The notes under the pieces were generated by a model. It was not told where the DNA came from, did not search any database, and saw nothing but the letters and a program-made list of their open reading frames with translations. Positions 50,552 through 59,443 of a stretch of DNA of 64,000 nt are shown here, piece after piece. The DNA comes from CAZSAL01 sp964604825 (GTDB lineage: Bacteria; Elusimicrobiota; Elusimicrobia; 2-01-FULL-59-12), in contig CAZSAL010000006.1 of NCBI GenBank assembly GCA_964604825.1, positions 16,413 to 80,412 on the forward strand. Reading direction: 5' to 3'. Made by a program: the position numbers and the translations under genes. Positions within the stretch are counted from its first letter, which is position 1, and every line of letters starts with the position of its first letter.

Positions 50552-51145
50552 TTATAATTTGCCCTTTGTGGAAGGAACACCTTTTACGCGGGGATCTATG
50601 GCGACGGCCTGCGCCAGGGCCCGGGCAAAACCCTTGAAAAGACTTTCGCCTATGTGATGCGGGTGTTTGCCGTACTTGAGCGCCATGTGCAGGTTCATGC
50701 GGGCGCCCATGGCCGCGGATTCAAAAAAATGTTCCAGTAAGAGCCCGTCAAATTTTCCAATCTGCGTTGCCATCCATTTCACCTTGAAAACGAAATGCGG
50801 ACGGTTGGAAAGGTCGATCGCCACATAACTCAGCGTCTCGTCCATAGGCAGCAGGAAATTACCGAAGCGCACGATCCCCTTTTTATCGCCAAGAGCCTTG
50901 GCGATAGCTTCCCCCAGCGCTATTCCCAGATCTTCCACTAGATGATGGTCGTCGATTTTCCTGTCGCCTTTTGCGCGGACATCCAGATCAAACATGCCAT
51001 GCCTGGCAAAAAGATCGAGCATGTGGTCGATGAAAGGGATGGAAGTGCGGATCCGGGCTTTTCCGGCCCCGTCCAGATTAAGGCGAAGCTGGATCTGCGT
51101 TTCGCGCGTACTGCGGATGATCGTGGCAATGCGTTTAAGTTTCAT
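50552..51145 (-). CDS. hisB: Imidazoleglycerol-phosphate dehydratase
   Basis: 197 residues, the monofunctional form. Two metal-binding HHxxE-like motifs: DDHHLVEDLGIALGEA and HPHHIGESLFKG, plus IPFIDHMLDLFARHG. It removes water from imidazole-glycerol phosphate in histidine synthesis. No other his genes are adjacent, so the pathway is scattered in this genome. A palindromic repeat separates it from hldD. Confidence 0.95.
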   Translation of the reverse strand: MKLKRIATIIRSTRETQIQLRLNLDGAGKARIRTSIPFIDHMLDLFARHGMFDLDVRAKGDRKIDDHHLVEDLGIALGEAIAKALGDKKGIVRFGNFLLPMDETLSYVAIDLSNRPHFVFKVKWMATQIGKFDGLLLEHFFESAAMGARMNLHMALKYGKHPHHIGESLFKGFARALAQAVAIDPRVKGVPSTKGKL

Positions 51146-51159
51146 AGTTTCCCCAAATC

Positions 51160-51212
51160 GTCATCCCCGAATGCCTCTATCATGGATTCCCGATTACTAC
51201 CTCGGGAATGAC
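51160..51212. repeat. GTCATYCCC-type intergenic inverted repeat
   Basis: GTCATCCCCGA at 51160-51170 and TCGGGAATGAC at 51202-51212 are inverted copies with one mismatch, separated by 31 bases. The type, with GTCATTCCC ends, is common in many bacterial genomes. A fragment is present at 33651-33682. Confidence 0.65.
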
Positions 51213-51217
51213 AGTCG

Positions 51218-52177
51218 TTAAAGGTACGGGTCTTCCTGACTGAGATAATTCTGCACGTAGTCCTTGACGCCATCCTCAAGGGATTGGAAAGGCGCTTCCC
51301 CGGACCGCCAGGACATATCCGCCTCGGTGAGATACTGATATTTTGGCCGCAGCGTTTCCGGCATGTCGATATACTCTATCCGGCTTGGTTTCTTAAGAGA
51401 AGCAAATATCGCCTTCACAAGATCGTTCCATGTGCGCGCGCGGCCGGACCCCAGGTTGTACAGGCCGTGATAAGAAGATTTAGTCATGAATTCATATAAA
51501 ACCGCCACGGCATCCTTCACATAGATGAAATCGCGTTTCTGCTCGCCGTCTTTGTAGTCCGGGCGGTATGACTTAAAGAGACGTACTTTTCCGTCAGCCC
51601 TGATCTGATCGCAGGCTTTGGCGATTACCGAGCGCATATCCCCTTTGTGATACTCGTTCGGGCCGTAAACGTTGAAAAATTTAACGCCGACAAACTGCTT
51701 CAAATAACCGTTCCGCAGCGCCCAGAGATCAAACATCTGCTTGGAGTAGCCGTACATGTTCAACGGAATCAGTTTGCGGGTTGTATCCGTACCGGTGGAA
51801 TAACCCAGATGTCCGTCGCCGTAGGTAGCGGCGCTGGAAGCATAAATGAAGCGCTTCTTTTTGACCAGGCACCAGAGCGCGAGATTTTTTGTGTATTCGT
51901 AATTATTCTGGACAAGAAATGAGGCGTCGGTTTCGGTTGTGGAGGAACAGGCGCCCAGATGAACGATCCCGTCTATTTTCCCCAGCCTGTCTGCAGTCAG
52001 CTGCGCGAGAAAATCATCGGCTTCAAGATAATCCGCGTAACGCCGCCGCCGCAGGTTTTTCCATTTATCCGAAGCGCCAAGACGGTCAACGATGAGCAGA
52101 TCGTCCAGGCCCTCGTCATTTAGCTTCCAGGCAAGAACGCTGCCTATAAACCCTGCGCCACCCGTGATCACCCACAT
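51218..52177 (-). CDS. hldD: ADP-L-glycero-D-manno-heptose 6-epimerase
   Basis: 319 residues. N-terminal Rossmann GGAGFIGS, HLGACSSTTETD and the YxxxK pair in NMYGYSKQMFD, plus FFNVYGPNEYHKGDM and QKRDFIYVKD are typical of HldD/RfaD. It makes the heptose donor for inner-core LPS, so this organism likely has heptose-containing LPS. Other hld genes are not in the window. Confidence 0.95.
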   Translation of the reverse strand: MWVITGGAGFIGSVLAWKLNDEGLDDLLIVDRLGASDKWKNLRRRRYADYLEADDFLAQLTADRLGKIDGIVHLGACSSTTETDASFLVQNNYEYTKNLALWCLVKKKRFIYASSAATYGDGHLGYSTGTDTTRKLIPLNMYGYSKQMFDLWALRNGYLKQFVGVKFFNVYGPNEYHKGDMRSVIAKACDQIRADGKVRLFKSYRPDYKDGEQKRDFIYVKDAVAVLYEFMTKSSYHGLYNLGSGRARTWNDLVKAIFASLKKPSRIEYIDMPETLRPKYQYLTEADMSWRSGEAPFQSLEDGVKDYVQNYLSQEDPYL

Positions 52178-52235
52178 AGGTTTATATTTTTACCATATTT
52201 CCAGGGAGAGGTCGACGGCGAAGCAAGGAGCGCCG

Positions 52236-53309
52236 TTAATGCGAAGACAGGTATTTAGTTCTGTAGGTTTCTATTAGAACAGGCAGCAGCGCGATGACAA
52301 GTGGCGCCAGGATAAGCCCTTTCGCGCCGTAAACTTCCAGCCCTCCCAGAAGCGCGAAGAAAAGCCAGAATATCGGCAGGTCCGCGTGTCTTCCAACCAG
52401 ATAAGGCCGTATCACAATATCAATCAAGCCCACGACTACCAATCCGCACCAGCCAAGAAGAAAACCGCCCTGCAAGTATTCTTTCCTTAACAGGCAATAT
52501 GCGGCGATGGGGATCCAGACTGCGCAGGTTCCTATGGCAGGGACCAATCCGGAAACCGCGGTGAGCAGCCCCAGAATTACCGCGCCCGAGATGCCGGCAA
52601 TAAAATATCCGATCATCGCCAGGATTCCCTGAATGAAAGAAGTCAGTCCCCAGCCGCGCGTTATGCCGATAATCGTTCCGTAAAACCGCTGGCTCAACTG
52701 TCTTTTTGCATCAGGCGAAAGGGGAAGCAACTCCAGAAAAAACTTGTAGTACCTGGCCCCGTCCCGGAAAACAAATAGAAGGGCAAAAGTCATTACCAGC
52801 AGATGCAGGATAAAAAGCAGAATGTTTTGCGCCAGTTTTGCTCCCTCTGCCGATATGGCGGCCAGCAGGTGATTGGCCATAGCGACGACGTTCTTCTCAA
52901 ATTGCGATGGCAGCAGGCCGATAGCCCTGTAAAGCCAGGATTGCAGAGACTTGAGCCAGACTACTTTAGGAGTGATCGGGCCGCTGCGCCACTGGGCTAT
53001 GGCGGATGACGCTTTTTGAATGACAGGGCCAAGTTTCGCCGCTTCAGCGTAAATGGCCCAGCCGAGGAATATGAGCGGAACTACAAAAAACACCAGCACG
53101 ACCATAGTCGACACCGCGGCCCGCAGGGAAGCGCTAAGGCGGGGCATGCGTCTGCCAAGCCATGAATGCAGCGGATAAAACGTCGCGCCAATCACCGCCG
53201 CCGCAAGAATGGGACCGAACCATGGCGCGATAATTTTACCGAACTCGATAATCAGCAGGATAAACAGGGCGAAAAAGAAGAAATCCGCGATGTGTATTTC
53301 GCGATTCAT
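52236..53309 (-). CDS. AI-2E (PerM/YdiK) family membrane transporter
   Basis: 357 residues with about seven membrane helices; the PF01594-type pattern includes PLHSWLGRRM, LLPLSPDAKRQL, GTIIGITRGWGLTSFIQGILAMIGYF split across two helices, and GLVPAIGTCAVWIPIA. Members move small molecules or ions and are often of unknown substrate. The downstream boundary is open; upstream pgl ends in a hairpin. Confidence 0.85.
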   Translation of the reverse strand: MNREIHIADFFFFALFILLIIEFGKIIAPWFGPILAAAVIGATFYPLHSWLGRRMPRLSASLRAAVSTMVVLVFFVVPLIFLGWAIYAEAAKLGPVIQKASSAIAQWRSGPITPKVVWLKSLQSWLYRAIGLLPSQFEKNVVAMANHLLAAISAEGAKLAQNILLFILHLLVMTFALLFVFRDGARYYKFFLELLPLSPDAKRQLSQRFYGTIIGITRGWGLTSFIQGILAMIGYFIAGISGAVILGLLTAVSGLVPAIGTCAVWIPIAAYCLLRKEYLQGGFLLGWCGLVVVGLIDIVIRPYLVGRHADLPIFWLFFALLGGLEVYGAKGLILAPLVIALLPVLIETYRTKYLSSH

Positions 53310-53340
53310 ATCGTCTATTAATACTTTAATGTCCTGGCTT

Positions 53341-53366
53341 AAAATTTCCTAACGTTTTTTAGGAAA
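53341..53366 (-). terminator. Possible terminator after pgl
   Basis: On the minus strand TTTCCTAA and TTAGGAAA form an 8-bp stem whose first half includes the pgl stop codon, followed by TTTTAAG. Weak and AT-rich. Confidence 0.45.
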
Positions 53367-54090
53367 GAGAATTGGCTACTGCGCAGTCCACATACCACCG
53401 GAGTTCGCCGTTTACGGGCCGGACAAGACTGGCGGGAACGGAAGGGTTGGGAATGCCGCTGGCTGCTTCGAAAACAGCTTTCTTTTTGGCGCCGGTTACC
53501 AGAAACCATACCTGCCTGGCGGCATTGAGTACGGGGAATGTCAAGGTAATGCGTATAGTCTTCAGCGAACGAACAACATTTTCCGCAACCCATCGGTCGC
53601 GCACGTCCATGGCTGAAGTGCCGGGCATGAGCGACGCCGTGTGCCCGTCCGCTCCCAGCCCCAGAAGAATCAGGTCAAATTGCGGCAGGTCCGCGCCCCG
53701 GAACACTTCGCGCAGCCGCTTCTCATAATTGCGCGCGGCCTCGGCTGGGGGAATTTCTCCCTCGATACGGTATACCCGGGAAGGTTTGACCGGCACACGA
53801 TCAAGGAGAGTCTCTTTTACCATGCGGTAGTTGCTGTCAGGATGGTCGGGAGGAGCGCTGCGTTCGTCCACCGGGAAGATCATAATTTTACCCCAATCCA
53901 CAGCGCTGCCGAAAGGTTCTTTGGCCAGAGTTTCGTAAAAAGGTTTCGGTGTCGCTCCGCCGCTCAGCGCTACGGTAAAGCGGGGCGCGGTACTGAGGCA
54001 TGCTTTTGAAAGCTCCACAAAATCCGCGGCCGCCTGCCTGGCAAGGGTCTCCGGGGTGTCGGAAACGATATGTTTTACGTCACAGCCCAT
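53359..54090 (-). CDS. pgl: 6-phosphogluconolactonase
   Basis: 243 residues of the DevB/SOL type: TVALSGGATPKPFYETLA, FPVDERSAPPDHPDSNYRMV, ILLGLGADGHTASLMPG. It opens 6-phosphogluconolactone to 6-phosphogluconate in the oxidative pentose-phosphate pathway. It overlaps zwf by 16 bases and is the last gene of the tal-gnd-zwf-pgl operon. Confidence 0.94.
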   Translation of the reverse strand: MGCDVKHIVSDTPETLARQAAADFVELSKACLSTAPRFTVALSGGATPKPFYETLAKEPFGSAVDWGKIMIFPVDERSAPPDHPDSNYRMVKETLLDRVPVKPSRVYRIEGEIPPAEAARNYEKRLREVFRGADLPQFDLILLGLGADGHTASLMPGTSAMDVRDRWVAENVVRSLKTIRITLTFPVLNAARQVWFLVTGAKKKAVFEAASGIPNPSVPASLVRPVNGELRWYVDCAVANSLS

Positions 54091-55601
54091 GTTCCATTTT
54101 CCAGAAGAGCGTCCGCCTCATGGGGGCCCCAGCCGCCCGCGGGATAAAAATGAAGGCCTTTCTCACGGTCTTCTTCCCATTTTTTCAGCACAGGATCGAG
54201 AAAAGTCCAGGAAGTTTCCACCCAGTCCTGCCGGGCGAAAAGCGTCTGATCGCCGAGCATGACGTCCAGAAAAAGCCTTGTGTACGCTTCCGGAGGCTCG
54301 GAACCGAAGGCTTCGTGATAATCAAACAGCATGGTAACGGTGCTCATGCAGAGTTTTGGCCCGGGATGTTTCGCCTCGAAGCTGAGAGAAATGCCTTCGT
54401 TGGGCTGGATGCGGAACCGCAGGGTGTTGGCTCCCAGTTGTTCCGCCAGAAGCGGCTTAAAAATCGAACTGGGAACGTGCTTGAATTCGATGTCCACTTC
54501 AGTAACCCGCCGGCCCAGGCGTTTTCCGGACCGCAGATATATGGGCACGCCCTGCCAGCGCCAGTTGTCAATTTCCAGGCGCATAGCTGCGTAGGTCTCC
54601 CGGAACGAGGCGGGCGATACATACTTTTCCTGCCGGTATCCCGGGACGCGGTTTCCATTGACCGTTCCGGCATCGTACTGCCCGCGAACAACGGACTGGG
54701 CCATGTTCAGTTCTGTAACAGGCTTGAGGGAAGCGATAACTTTTCTTTTTTCGGTGCGGATGGCATCGGCTTCGAAGCAGCAGGGAGGTTCCATGGCCAC
54801 CAGCGAAAGCAGCTGGAACAGGTGGTTCTGAAACATGTCCCGGAGAACGCCGGCCTGCTCGTAATATCCCGCGCGGTGGCCGACTCCGTCCGCTTCGGCG
54901 GCGGTGATTTCTATGCGCGAGATATATTTCTCATTCCAGACGGGTTCGTATATCGCATTGGCGAATCTGAACATGAGCACGTTCTGAACGGTCTCTTTCC
55001 CAAGATAATGGTCAATGCGGTAAATCTGATTTTCCTGAAAAAATCTGTGAAGGCTTCTGTTCAGCTGCCTGGCTGTAGCGGAGTCGCGTCCGAAAGGTTT
55101 TTCAACAACCAGCCGCACCCAGGCATCAGAAGACCCGGGCTGCGCCATGCCTGCGGCGCCAAGGCGAGCGGAAATCGTTTCGTATAACGATGGCGGCGTA
55201 GAAAGATAATACAGACGGGATCCGTTGACATTAAATTCTCTTTCCAGTTCTTTCAAACGCCTTGTCATGTCAATGTAGAGTTCCGGATCGGAATATTCGC
55301 CGTGGACATAAAAAAAGTGCCGTGGGAAGTCCGCAGGAATTTTTGCCCTGGATGCCGCCTGCTGCACGGTCTGCTGAAACTGTTCGTCCGTCATCCGGGT
55401 CCGGCCGGCGCCCAGAACGAAGAAATTCTTTGGCAGCAGATTTGCTTCAGCCAGGGTTGCCAGGGAGGGAACAAGTTTTCTGCGGGTAAGGTCGCCTGAT
55501 GCGCCGAAAATTATAATGCCGCACGCCTGCGGCACCGGTTCCATCCGGCAAAGTTCTTCCTTGGTAAAAACTTTGGAGATGGTTGTTCCGGATGGAGGCA
55601 T
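54075..55601 (-). CDS. zwf: Glucose-6-phosphate 1-dehydrogenase
   Basis: 508 residues. NADP-binding GASGDLTRRKLVPSL at about 34-48 and the catalytic RIDHYLGKETVQN, with normal length for bacterial Zwf. It oxidises glucose 6-phosphate and makes NAD(P)H. It starts 4 bases after gnd ends. Confidence 0.97.
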   Translation of the reverse strand: MPPSGTTISKVFTKEELCRMEPVPQACGIIIFGASGDLTRRKLVPSLATLAEANLLPKNFFVLGAGRTRMTDEQFQQTVQQAASRAKIPADFPRHFFYVHGEYSDPELYIDMTRRLKELEREFNVNGSRLYYLSTPPSLYETISARLGAAGMAQPGSSDAWVRLVVEKPFGRDSATARQLNRSLHRFFQENQIYRIDHYLGKETVQNVLMFRFANAIYEPVWNEKYISRIEITAAEADGVGHRAGYYEQAGVLRDMFQNHLFQLLSLVAMEPPCCFEADAIRTEKRKVIASLKPVTELNMAQSVVRGQYDAGTVNGNRVPGYRQEKYVSPASFRETYAAMRLEIDNWRWQGVPIYLRSGKRLGRRVTEVDIEFKHVPSSIFKPLLAEQLGANTLRFRIQPNEGISLSFEAKHPGPKLCMSTVTMLFDYHEAFGSEPPEAYTRLFLDVMLGDQTLFARQDWVETSWTFLDPVLKKWEEDREKGLHFYPAGGWGPHEADALLENGTWAVT

Positions 55602-55605
55602 GACG

Positions 55606-56571
55606 TCAGCTCTTCCTGGCTGCGGATGCGGGTTTTATGCCGCCGGCGCCGGGGGTATCTTTACGCACGCTTTCGTTTGCCTGGAGCACAAGATGGCCCC
55701 CGAACTGGTTGCGGAGGGCTGCGAGTATGCGAAACTGGAACGGGTCTTTCTGGCGGGAGAGGAAGCGCTGGAATAATGACATAGTAATAACCGGAGCGGA
55801 AACCCCGGAGTCAACTGCCTGCTGTGCGGTCCAACGCCCTTCTCCGGAATCTTCCACGTAGCCGGAAATTTTCTGCAGTTTTGGGTCCTGCGCGAACGCC
55901 GCTTCCGCAAGTTCCAACAGCCAGGAGCGCACAACGCTTCCCTGATTCCAGACATGAGCGACCTTTTTGGGATCCGGCTTGTAAGGCGAGGCTTCGAGAA
56001 TTTCAAACCCTTCGGCGTAGGCCTGCATCATGCCGTACTCGATGCCGTTATGCACCATTTTGACGAAATGCCCGCTGCCTGTTCCGCCGCAATAGATATA
56101 GCCGTCTTTTGGAGCCAGCGTCTGGAGCAGCGGCTCGACATGTTTGAAGACCTTTTCGTCTCCGCCAACCATCGTGCAGTAGCCCACCTTGAGACCCCAG
56201 ACGCCTCCGCTGACGCCGGCGTCCGCAAACAGGATGCCTTTTTCCTTTAAATAGGAGGCATGGCGGATATCTTCCTTGTAATAATTATTGGCTCCGTCGA
56301 TGACCATATCGCCGGGAGAGAGCAGTTCGCGCAGTTCGCTGATATGCTGATCGGTTGTTTCTCCGGCGGGAAGCATCAGCCACACGGCTCGGGGGGTTTG
56401 AAGGGCCTTGACGAATTCCGGCAGCGAACGCGCGGCTTTTGCTTTTTCTTTGGCCAGCTCTTCAGTTTTTGCGTAGGTGCGGTTGTACGCTATGACTTCA
56501 TGCCCGCCGCGCAGCCACCGGCGGCCCATGTTCATTCCCATTCTGCCTAGACCGATTAATCCGATTTGCAT
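55606..56571 (-). CDS. gnd: 6-phosphogluconate dehydrogenase, short (decarboxylating) type
   Basis: 321 residues from ATG 56571 (MQIGLIGLGRMGMNM); an upstream in-frame start gives an odd basic extension. GLGRMGMNMGRRWLRGGHEV holds the nucleotide-binding Gly-rich loop, and DAGVSGGVWGL and GSGHFVKMVHNGIEYGMMQAYAE carry the substrate and Lys/His active site. Length is that of the short NAD/NADP type (YqeC-like). It produces ribulose 5-phosphate. The C-terminal tail (PGAGGIKPASA) is low-complexity. Confidence 0.92.
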   Translation of the reverse strand: MQIGLIGLGRMGMNMGRRWLRGGHEVIAYNRTYAKTEELAKEKAKAARSLPEFVKALQTPRAVWLMLPAGETTDQHISELRELLSPGDMVIDGANNYYKEDIRHASYLKEKGILFADAGVSGGVWGLKVGYCTMVGGDEKVFKHVEPLLQTLAPKDGYIYCGGTGSGHFVKMVHNGIEYGMMQAYAEGFEILEASPYKPDPKKVAHVWNQGSVVRSWLLELAEAAFAQDPKLQKISGYVEDSGEGRWTAQQAVDSGVSAPVITMSLFQRFLSRQKDPFQFRILAALRNQFGGHLVLQANESVRKDTPGAGGIKPASAARKS

Positions 56572-56594
56572 TTTTTTGCCCTTTCTACACATAC

Positions 56595-56619
56595 TCCTTC
56601 CCCCCCTTGCGGGGGAGGA
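56595..56619. repeat. GC-rich hairpin between tal and gnd
   Basis: TCCTTCCCCC and GGGGGAGGA face each other around CCTTGC, in the gap upstream of gnd. It resembles one hairpin of the palindromic elements in holB. It may dampen read-through between tal and gnd. Confidence 0.5.
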
Positions 56620-56629
56620 AACTACTCGT

Positions 56630-57730
56630 TTATCTGGCTGCCAGAGCCTGCCGTTTTTGCTCGATGCTTTTTATAAGGCTGTCGTATGAATCGGTGAACA
56701 GCCTGACGCCCTCAACTTCGAGCTGCCAGGTCACCTGCTTCATGTCTATGCCCGCCCTGGCCAGGCGGTCTATCGTTTCATAGGATTCGACGCGCTGTTT
56801 TTTAAGAGTCTGCGCAGCTTTTCCATGGTCGCGGAAAGCGTCAATGGTTTGCGGCGGAAGGGTGTTGACGGTATCCGGGCCGATCAATTCTTCCACATAA
56901 ATTACGTCGCGGTATTCAGGATTTTTAGCGCTGGTGGAAGCCCAGAGCGGCCGTTGAACGCGTGCGCCTTTTGCCGCCAGCGCCTTGAACCGCTCGCCGG
57001 AGACGAATTTTTCGAACATTTCGTACGCCAGCCGGGCATTGGCGATCGCCGCCCTGCCCTTCAATTGTTCGGGCCCGCCTCTTTTGGCGAGCAGGTCGTC
57101 GACAAGCGTGTCCACGCGGCTGACAAAAAAGCTGGCCACGGAAGCGGTGGCAGACAAAGGCTTCCCGGTTTTTGCCAGATGCTCCAGGCCGGCCAGCCAC
57201 GCGTCCATGACCTGCTGGTAGCGGTCCAGGGAAAATATCAGCGTGATGTTTATATTGAGGCCTTCGCCCAGGGCCTTTTCGATTGCGGGCAGTCCTTCCT
57301 TTGTGGCGGGAATTTTGATCATGACATTGGGGCGGTTGACAGCCTTAAACAGGCGACGCGCTTCTTCCAGGGTTTTCTGCGTATCGTTCGCCAGATGCGG
57401 ATTAACCTCGATTGAAACGAAACCGTCGGCGCCTTTTGTGCGCTCGTATACGGGAAGAAAAAGGTCGCATGCCCGCTGTATATCCTGTATCGCCAGTTCT
57501 TCGAAAATGGCAGGCGCGTCTTTGTCCATGCCAAGGAGCATTTCAATATCTTTATCATAATCAGGGCTGCCGGTAATGGCTTTCTGAAAAATCGTAGGGT
57601 TCGATGTAATACCCCTGAGGCCGTCGTTTTCAATCAGGCTTTGCAGCTTTCCGTCACGCATAATCTGGCGCGTAATAAAATCCAGCCAGATGCTTTGACC
57701 TTGTTTTGTTAATTCCAAAAGGGGATTCAT
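56630..57730 (-). CDS. tal: Transaldolase
   Basis: 366 residues. SLIENDGLRGITSNPTIFQKAI at the N-terminus, the Schiff-base Lys in NVMIKIPATKEGLPAI, TLIFSLDRYQQV and VASFFVSRVDTLVDDLL fit the longer bacterial transaldolase class. It links pentose-phosphate sugars to glycolysis. First gene of the tal-gnd-zwf-pgl operon. Confidence 0.94.
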   Translation of the reverse strand: MNPLLELTKQGQSIWLDFITRQIMRDGKLQSLIENDGLRGITSNPTIFQKAITGSPDYDKDIEMLLGMDKDAPAIFEELAIQDIQRACDLFLPVYERTKGADGFVSIEVNPHLANDTQKTLEEARRLFKAVNRPNVMIKIPATKEGLPAIEKALGEGLNINITLIFSLDRYQQVMDAWLAGLEHLAKTGKPLSATASVASFFVSRVDTLVDDLLAKRGGPEQLKGRAAIANARLAYEMFEKFVSGERFKALAAKGARVQRPLWASTSAKNPEYRDVIYVEELIGPDTVNTLPPQTIDAFRDHGKAAQTLKKQRVESYETIDRLARAGIDMKQVTWQLEVEGVRLFTDSYDSLIKSIEQKRQALAAR

Positions 57731-57748
57731 ATTTGGGTCCTTTCTAAA

Positions 57749-58669
57749 TCAGTGTTCAAACGCCACTTTTTTATCGCTTCTCGGCAGAACCAGCAGGCGG
57801 TATGGGTTTGTGGTAACCGCGGCTTCTGCCTGCTCCTGGGTAGGCTGCGTAATCTTGTAAGGTATAACTATTGCGTCGTTTGTTTCGCGAATGGGCCCGA
57901 AATCAACAACGTATCCCCGTGACGGTTTCTCCCCGACAAATATGCCGGCGACCATTTGCGAATTAAAGTCGATTTTAGGCACTATCCATTCGCGGTCCAG
58001 CAGCCGCCACCATCTTTCCCAGGCGGCCGGATCGCGGATAACCACTTCCTGCGCTTTTCTCACTGTTGAAAAAGATCCGCGGTATTCCACACCGCGGCGA
58101 ACAACCCGTCCTTGAGGAGCCGTTATGCCGGTGGATGTCACCGGCGCGTTTGCAACTGCGCCTTTTGGCTGCGATGCAGGTTTTGCCGCAGGCGCCTGTG
58201 TCGAAGAAACGCCGGGAGCGCCCGGCATCGGTGTTGATGTGGACAAAGTAACTTCAGGAGGCACGTTAGCCGCCGGAGTTTGCGCCGGAGTTCCGGACTG
58301 TTTACCGGACACGCCTTTTGGCGCCCCCATTTTGAACAGAGGTCCTTCCTTTTTGCCGATGATATAAGCAACCAGTCCCAGCGCGCATATGGCGGCAATC
58401 ATTACGCCGAGAGAAGGCCGTTCCCGGTGGTCATCCAGTCCCGCCTGCCTTCCGAGCCTGGTCAGCAGCAGGTTGGGGACCTTGGTTGGAATACCATGGC
58501 CGGAAGCCTCGCGCTTGAAGCGCTCCTGTTTGGCGCGGACCTTGTCCAGGTGCGCGCGGCAGGAATCGCAGACAAGCAGATGCGCTTCCACCTCTCTTCT
58601 CTGAGCTTCTGTCAGACCACCGCTTAAATAAGCGGGCAGTTCATTTTTAAAATGACGGTTCTCACTCAT
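57749..58669 (-). CDS. Zinc-finger membrane protein with PrcB C-terminal domain
   Basis: 306 residues. The N-terminus (VEAHLLVCDSCRAHLDK, HxxxCxxC) is a putative anti-sigma zinc finger (zf-HC2 type). One membrane helix lies at about 85-105 (GVMIAAICALGLVAYIIG), followed by a Pro/Ala/Thr linker and a C-terminal PrcB-like domain (VVIRDPAAWERWWRLL, DFNSQMVAGIFVGEKPSRGY). The shape is of an anti-sigma factor whose periplasmic sensor is PrcB, but no sigma gene is adjacent. Paralogue of the protein at 30150 in its last domain. Confidence 0.75.
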   Translation of the reverse strand: MSENRHFKNELPAYLSGGLTEAQRREVEAHLLVCDSCRAHLDKVRAKQERFKREASGHGIPTKVPNLLLTRLGRQAGLDDHRERPSLGVMIAAICALGLVAYIIGKKEGPLFKMGAPKGVSGKQSGTPAQTPAANVPPEVTLSTSTPMPGAPGVSSTQAPAAKPASQPKGAVANAPVTSTGITAPQGRVVRRGVEYRGSFSTVRKAQEVVIRDPAAWERWWRLLDREWIVPKIDFNSQMVAGIFVGEKPSRGYVVDFGPIRETNDAIVIPYKITQPTQEQAEAAVTTNPYRLLVLPRSDKKVAFEH

Positions 58670-58714
58670 AATTTTCGATCACGCACAAATGTTTTGCCCG
58701 CATTGTCTGACCAG

Positions 58715-58805
58715 CGGAGGGGGAGGGATTCGAACCCTCGATACGGGTTTTCACCCGTATAGCGGTTTAGCAAACCGCCGCACTAGGCCGCTATGCGACC
58801 CCTCC
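58715..58805 (-). tRNA. serT-like: tRNA-Ser (GCU anticodon)
   Basis: 91 nt on the minus strand. Acceptor GGAGGGG/CCCCTCC, anticodon arm GCGGT-TTGCTAA-ACCGC with anticodon GCT, a long variable arm (ACGGGT/ACCCGT) and T-arm GAGGG-TTCGAAT-CCCTC; a class II tRNA as expected for serine. CCA is not encoded. Its 5' half and the 110 bases upstream are duplicated at 59877-60025. Confidence 0.96.
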
Positions 58806-58915
58806 GCTGGTCAGAGATGCCAGGCAACATCCGTCTCTGAGGGTAGCACCCTCAGAAGGGTCTGTATATCTCATTCTATCAACATGATTTGACGCTGAAG
58901 AAGTGAATTTTTGAA
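58767..58915. repeat. 149-bp direct repeat, copy 1 (tRNA-Ser 5' half plus upstream)
   Basis: Begins in the anticodon loop of tRNA-Ser and runs through the tRNA 5' end into its upstream region. Matches 59877-60025 at 147 of 149 positions. The two copies are 1110 bases apart. The stretch 58916-58996 between the repeat and the HEPN gene has no gene. Confidence 0.95.
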
Positions 58916-58996
58916 AAAGAATGTCTTTGGTATGCAGACCGAAAGTCATAGCGATTTGATTGCTGCTGAGGAATATGGAGCGGGGTTGCCATCTTT

Positions 58997-59443
58997 CTAA
59001 AACCCCAATGGCATCTTGCTTGGATCCTTCAGGCGTTTGGAAACAACCTGGATGACGCGCTGCATCTGGCGAATGGCTTGAAGCGCGTCCTTCTTTTCTG
59101 GGAGTCCTTCGGGAAGGATTCCTGGGGCAGATTCGGGATATCTTACAGGGATGTAGTAGCGATCCAGCAACAGGGCGGTCGATTTATGACGCATGAACGT
59201 ACGGTCGATCTTTGCGCAGAGTTCGATGAGTTTAGCTAGAGAATGGACTTTCGGAACATCGCCTGTACGAGCCCTCAAGAAAGCTTTTAATACCTTTTCC
59301 GTGGCCTGTTGTGCATGAAAACAAACGAGATTCCAAAGGTCTTCTGAAACGAGTGATTTAGCCGCCGTGGCATCATCGCGCGCATATGCCAGCCAGGCTT
59401 CAGCCGCGCTGGTAGAGGATTTTTCCTTTTGCTTTGATTTCAT
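58997..59443 (-). CDS. HEPN domain protein (toxin partner of MNT pair)
   Basis: 148 residues from ATG 59443, overlapping the nucleotidyltransferase gene by 44 bases. The PF05168-type HEPN pattern is present: WLAYARDDATAAKSLV, LVCFHAQQATEKVLKAFL, and VHSLAKLIELC with His67. The strict Rx4-6H RNase motif is not obvious, as in many minimal HEPN partners. In MNT/HEPN modules the HEPN protein is usually the toxic RNase. It lies between two direct repeats derived from tRNA-Ser. Confidence 0.85.
   Translation of the reverse strand: MKSKQKEKSSTSAAEAWLAYARDDATAAKSLVSEDLWNLVCFHAQQATEKVLKAFLRARTGDVPKVHSLAKLIELCAKIDRTFMRHKSTALLLDRYYIPVRYPESAPGILPEGLPEKKDALQAIRQMQRVIQVVSKRLKDPSKMPLGF

Noticed and set aside
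49546..50580. Minus-strand frame of 344 codons opposite rhlE
   Set aside because: Shadow of the helicase gene, all of whose motifs are on the plus strand.
54000..55187. Plus-strand frame of 395 codons opposite zwf and pgl
   Set aside because: Antisense to two well-supported enzymes; no domain or ribosome-binding site.
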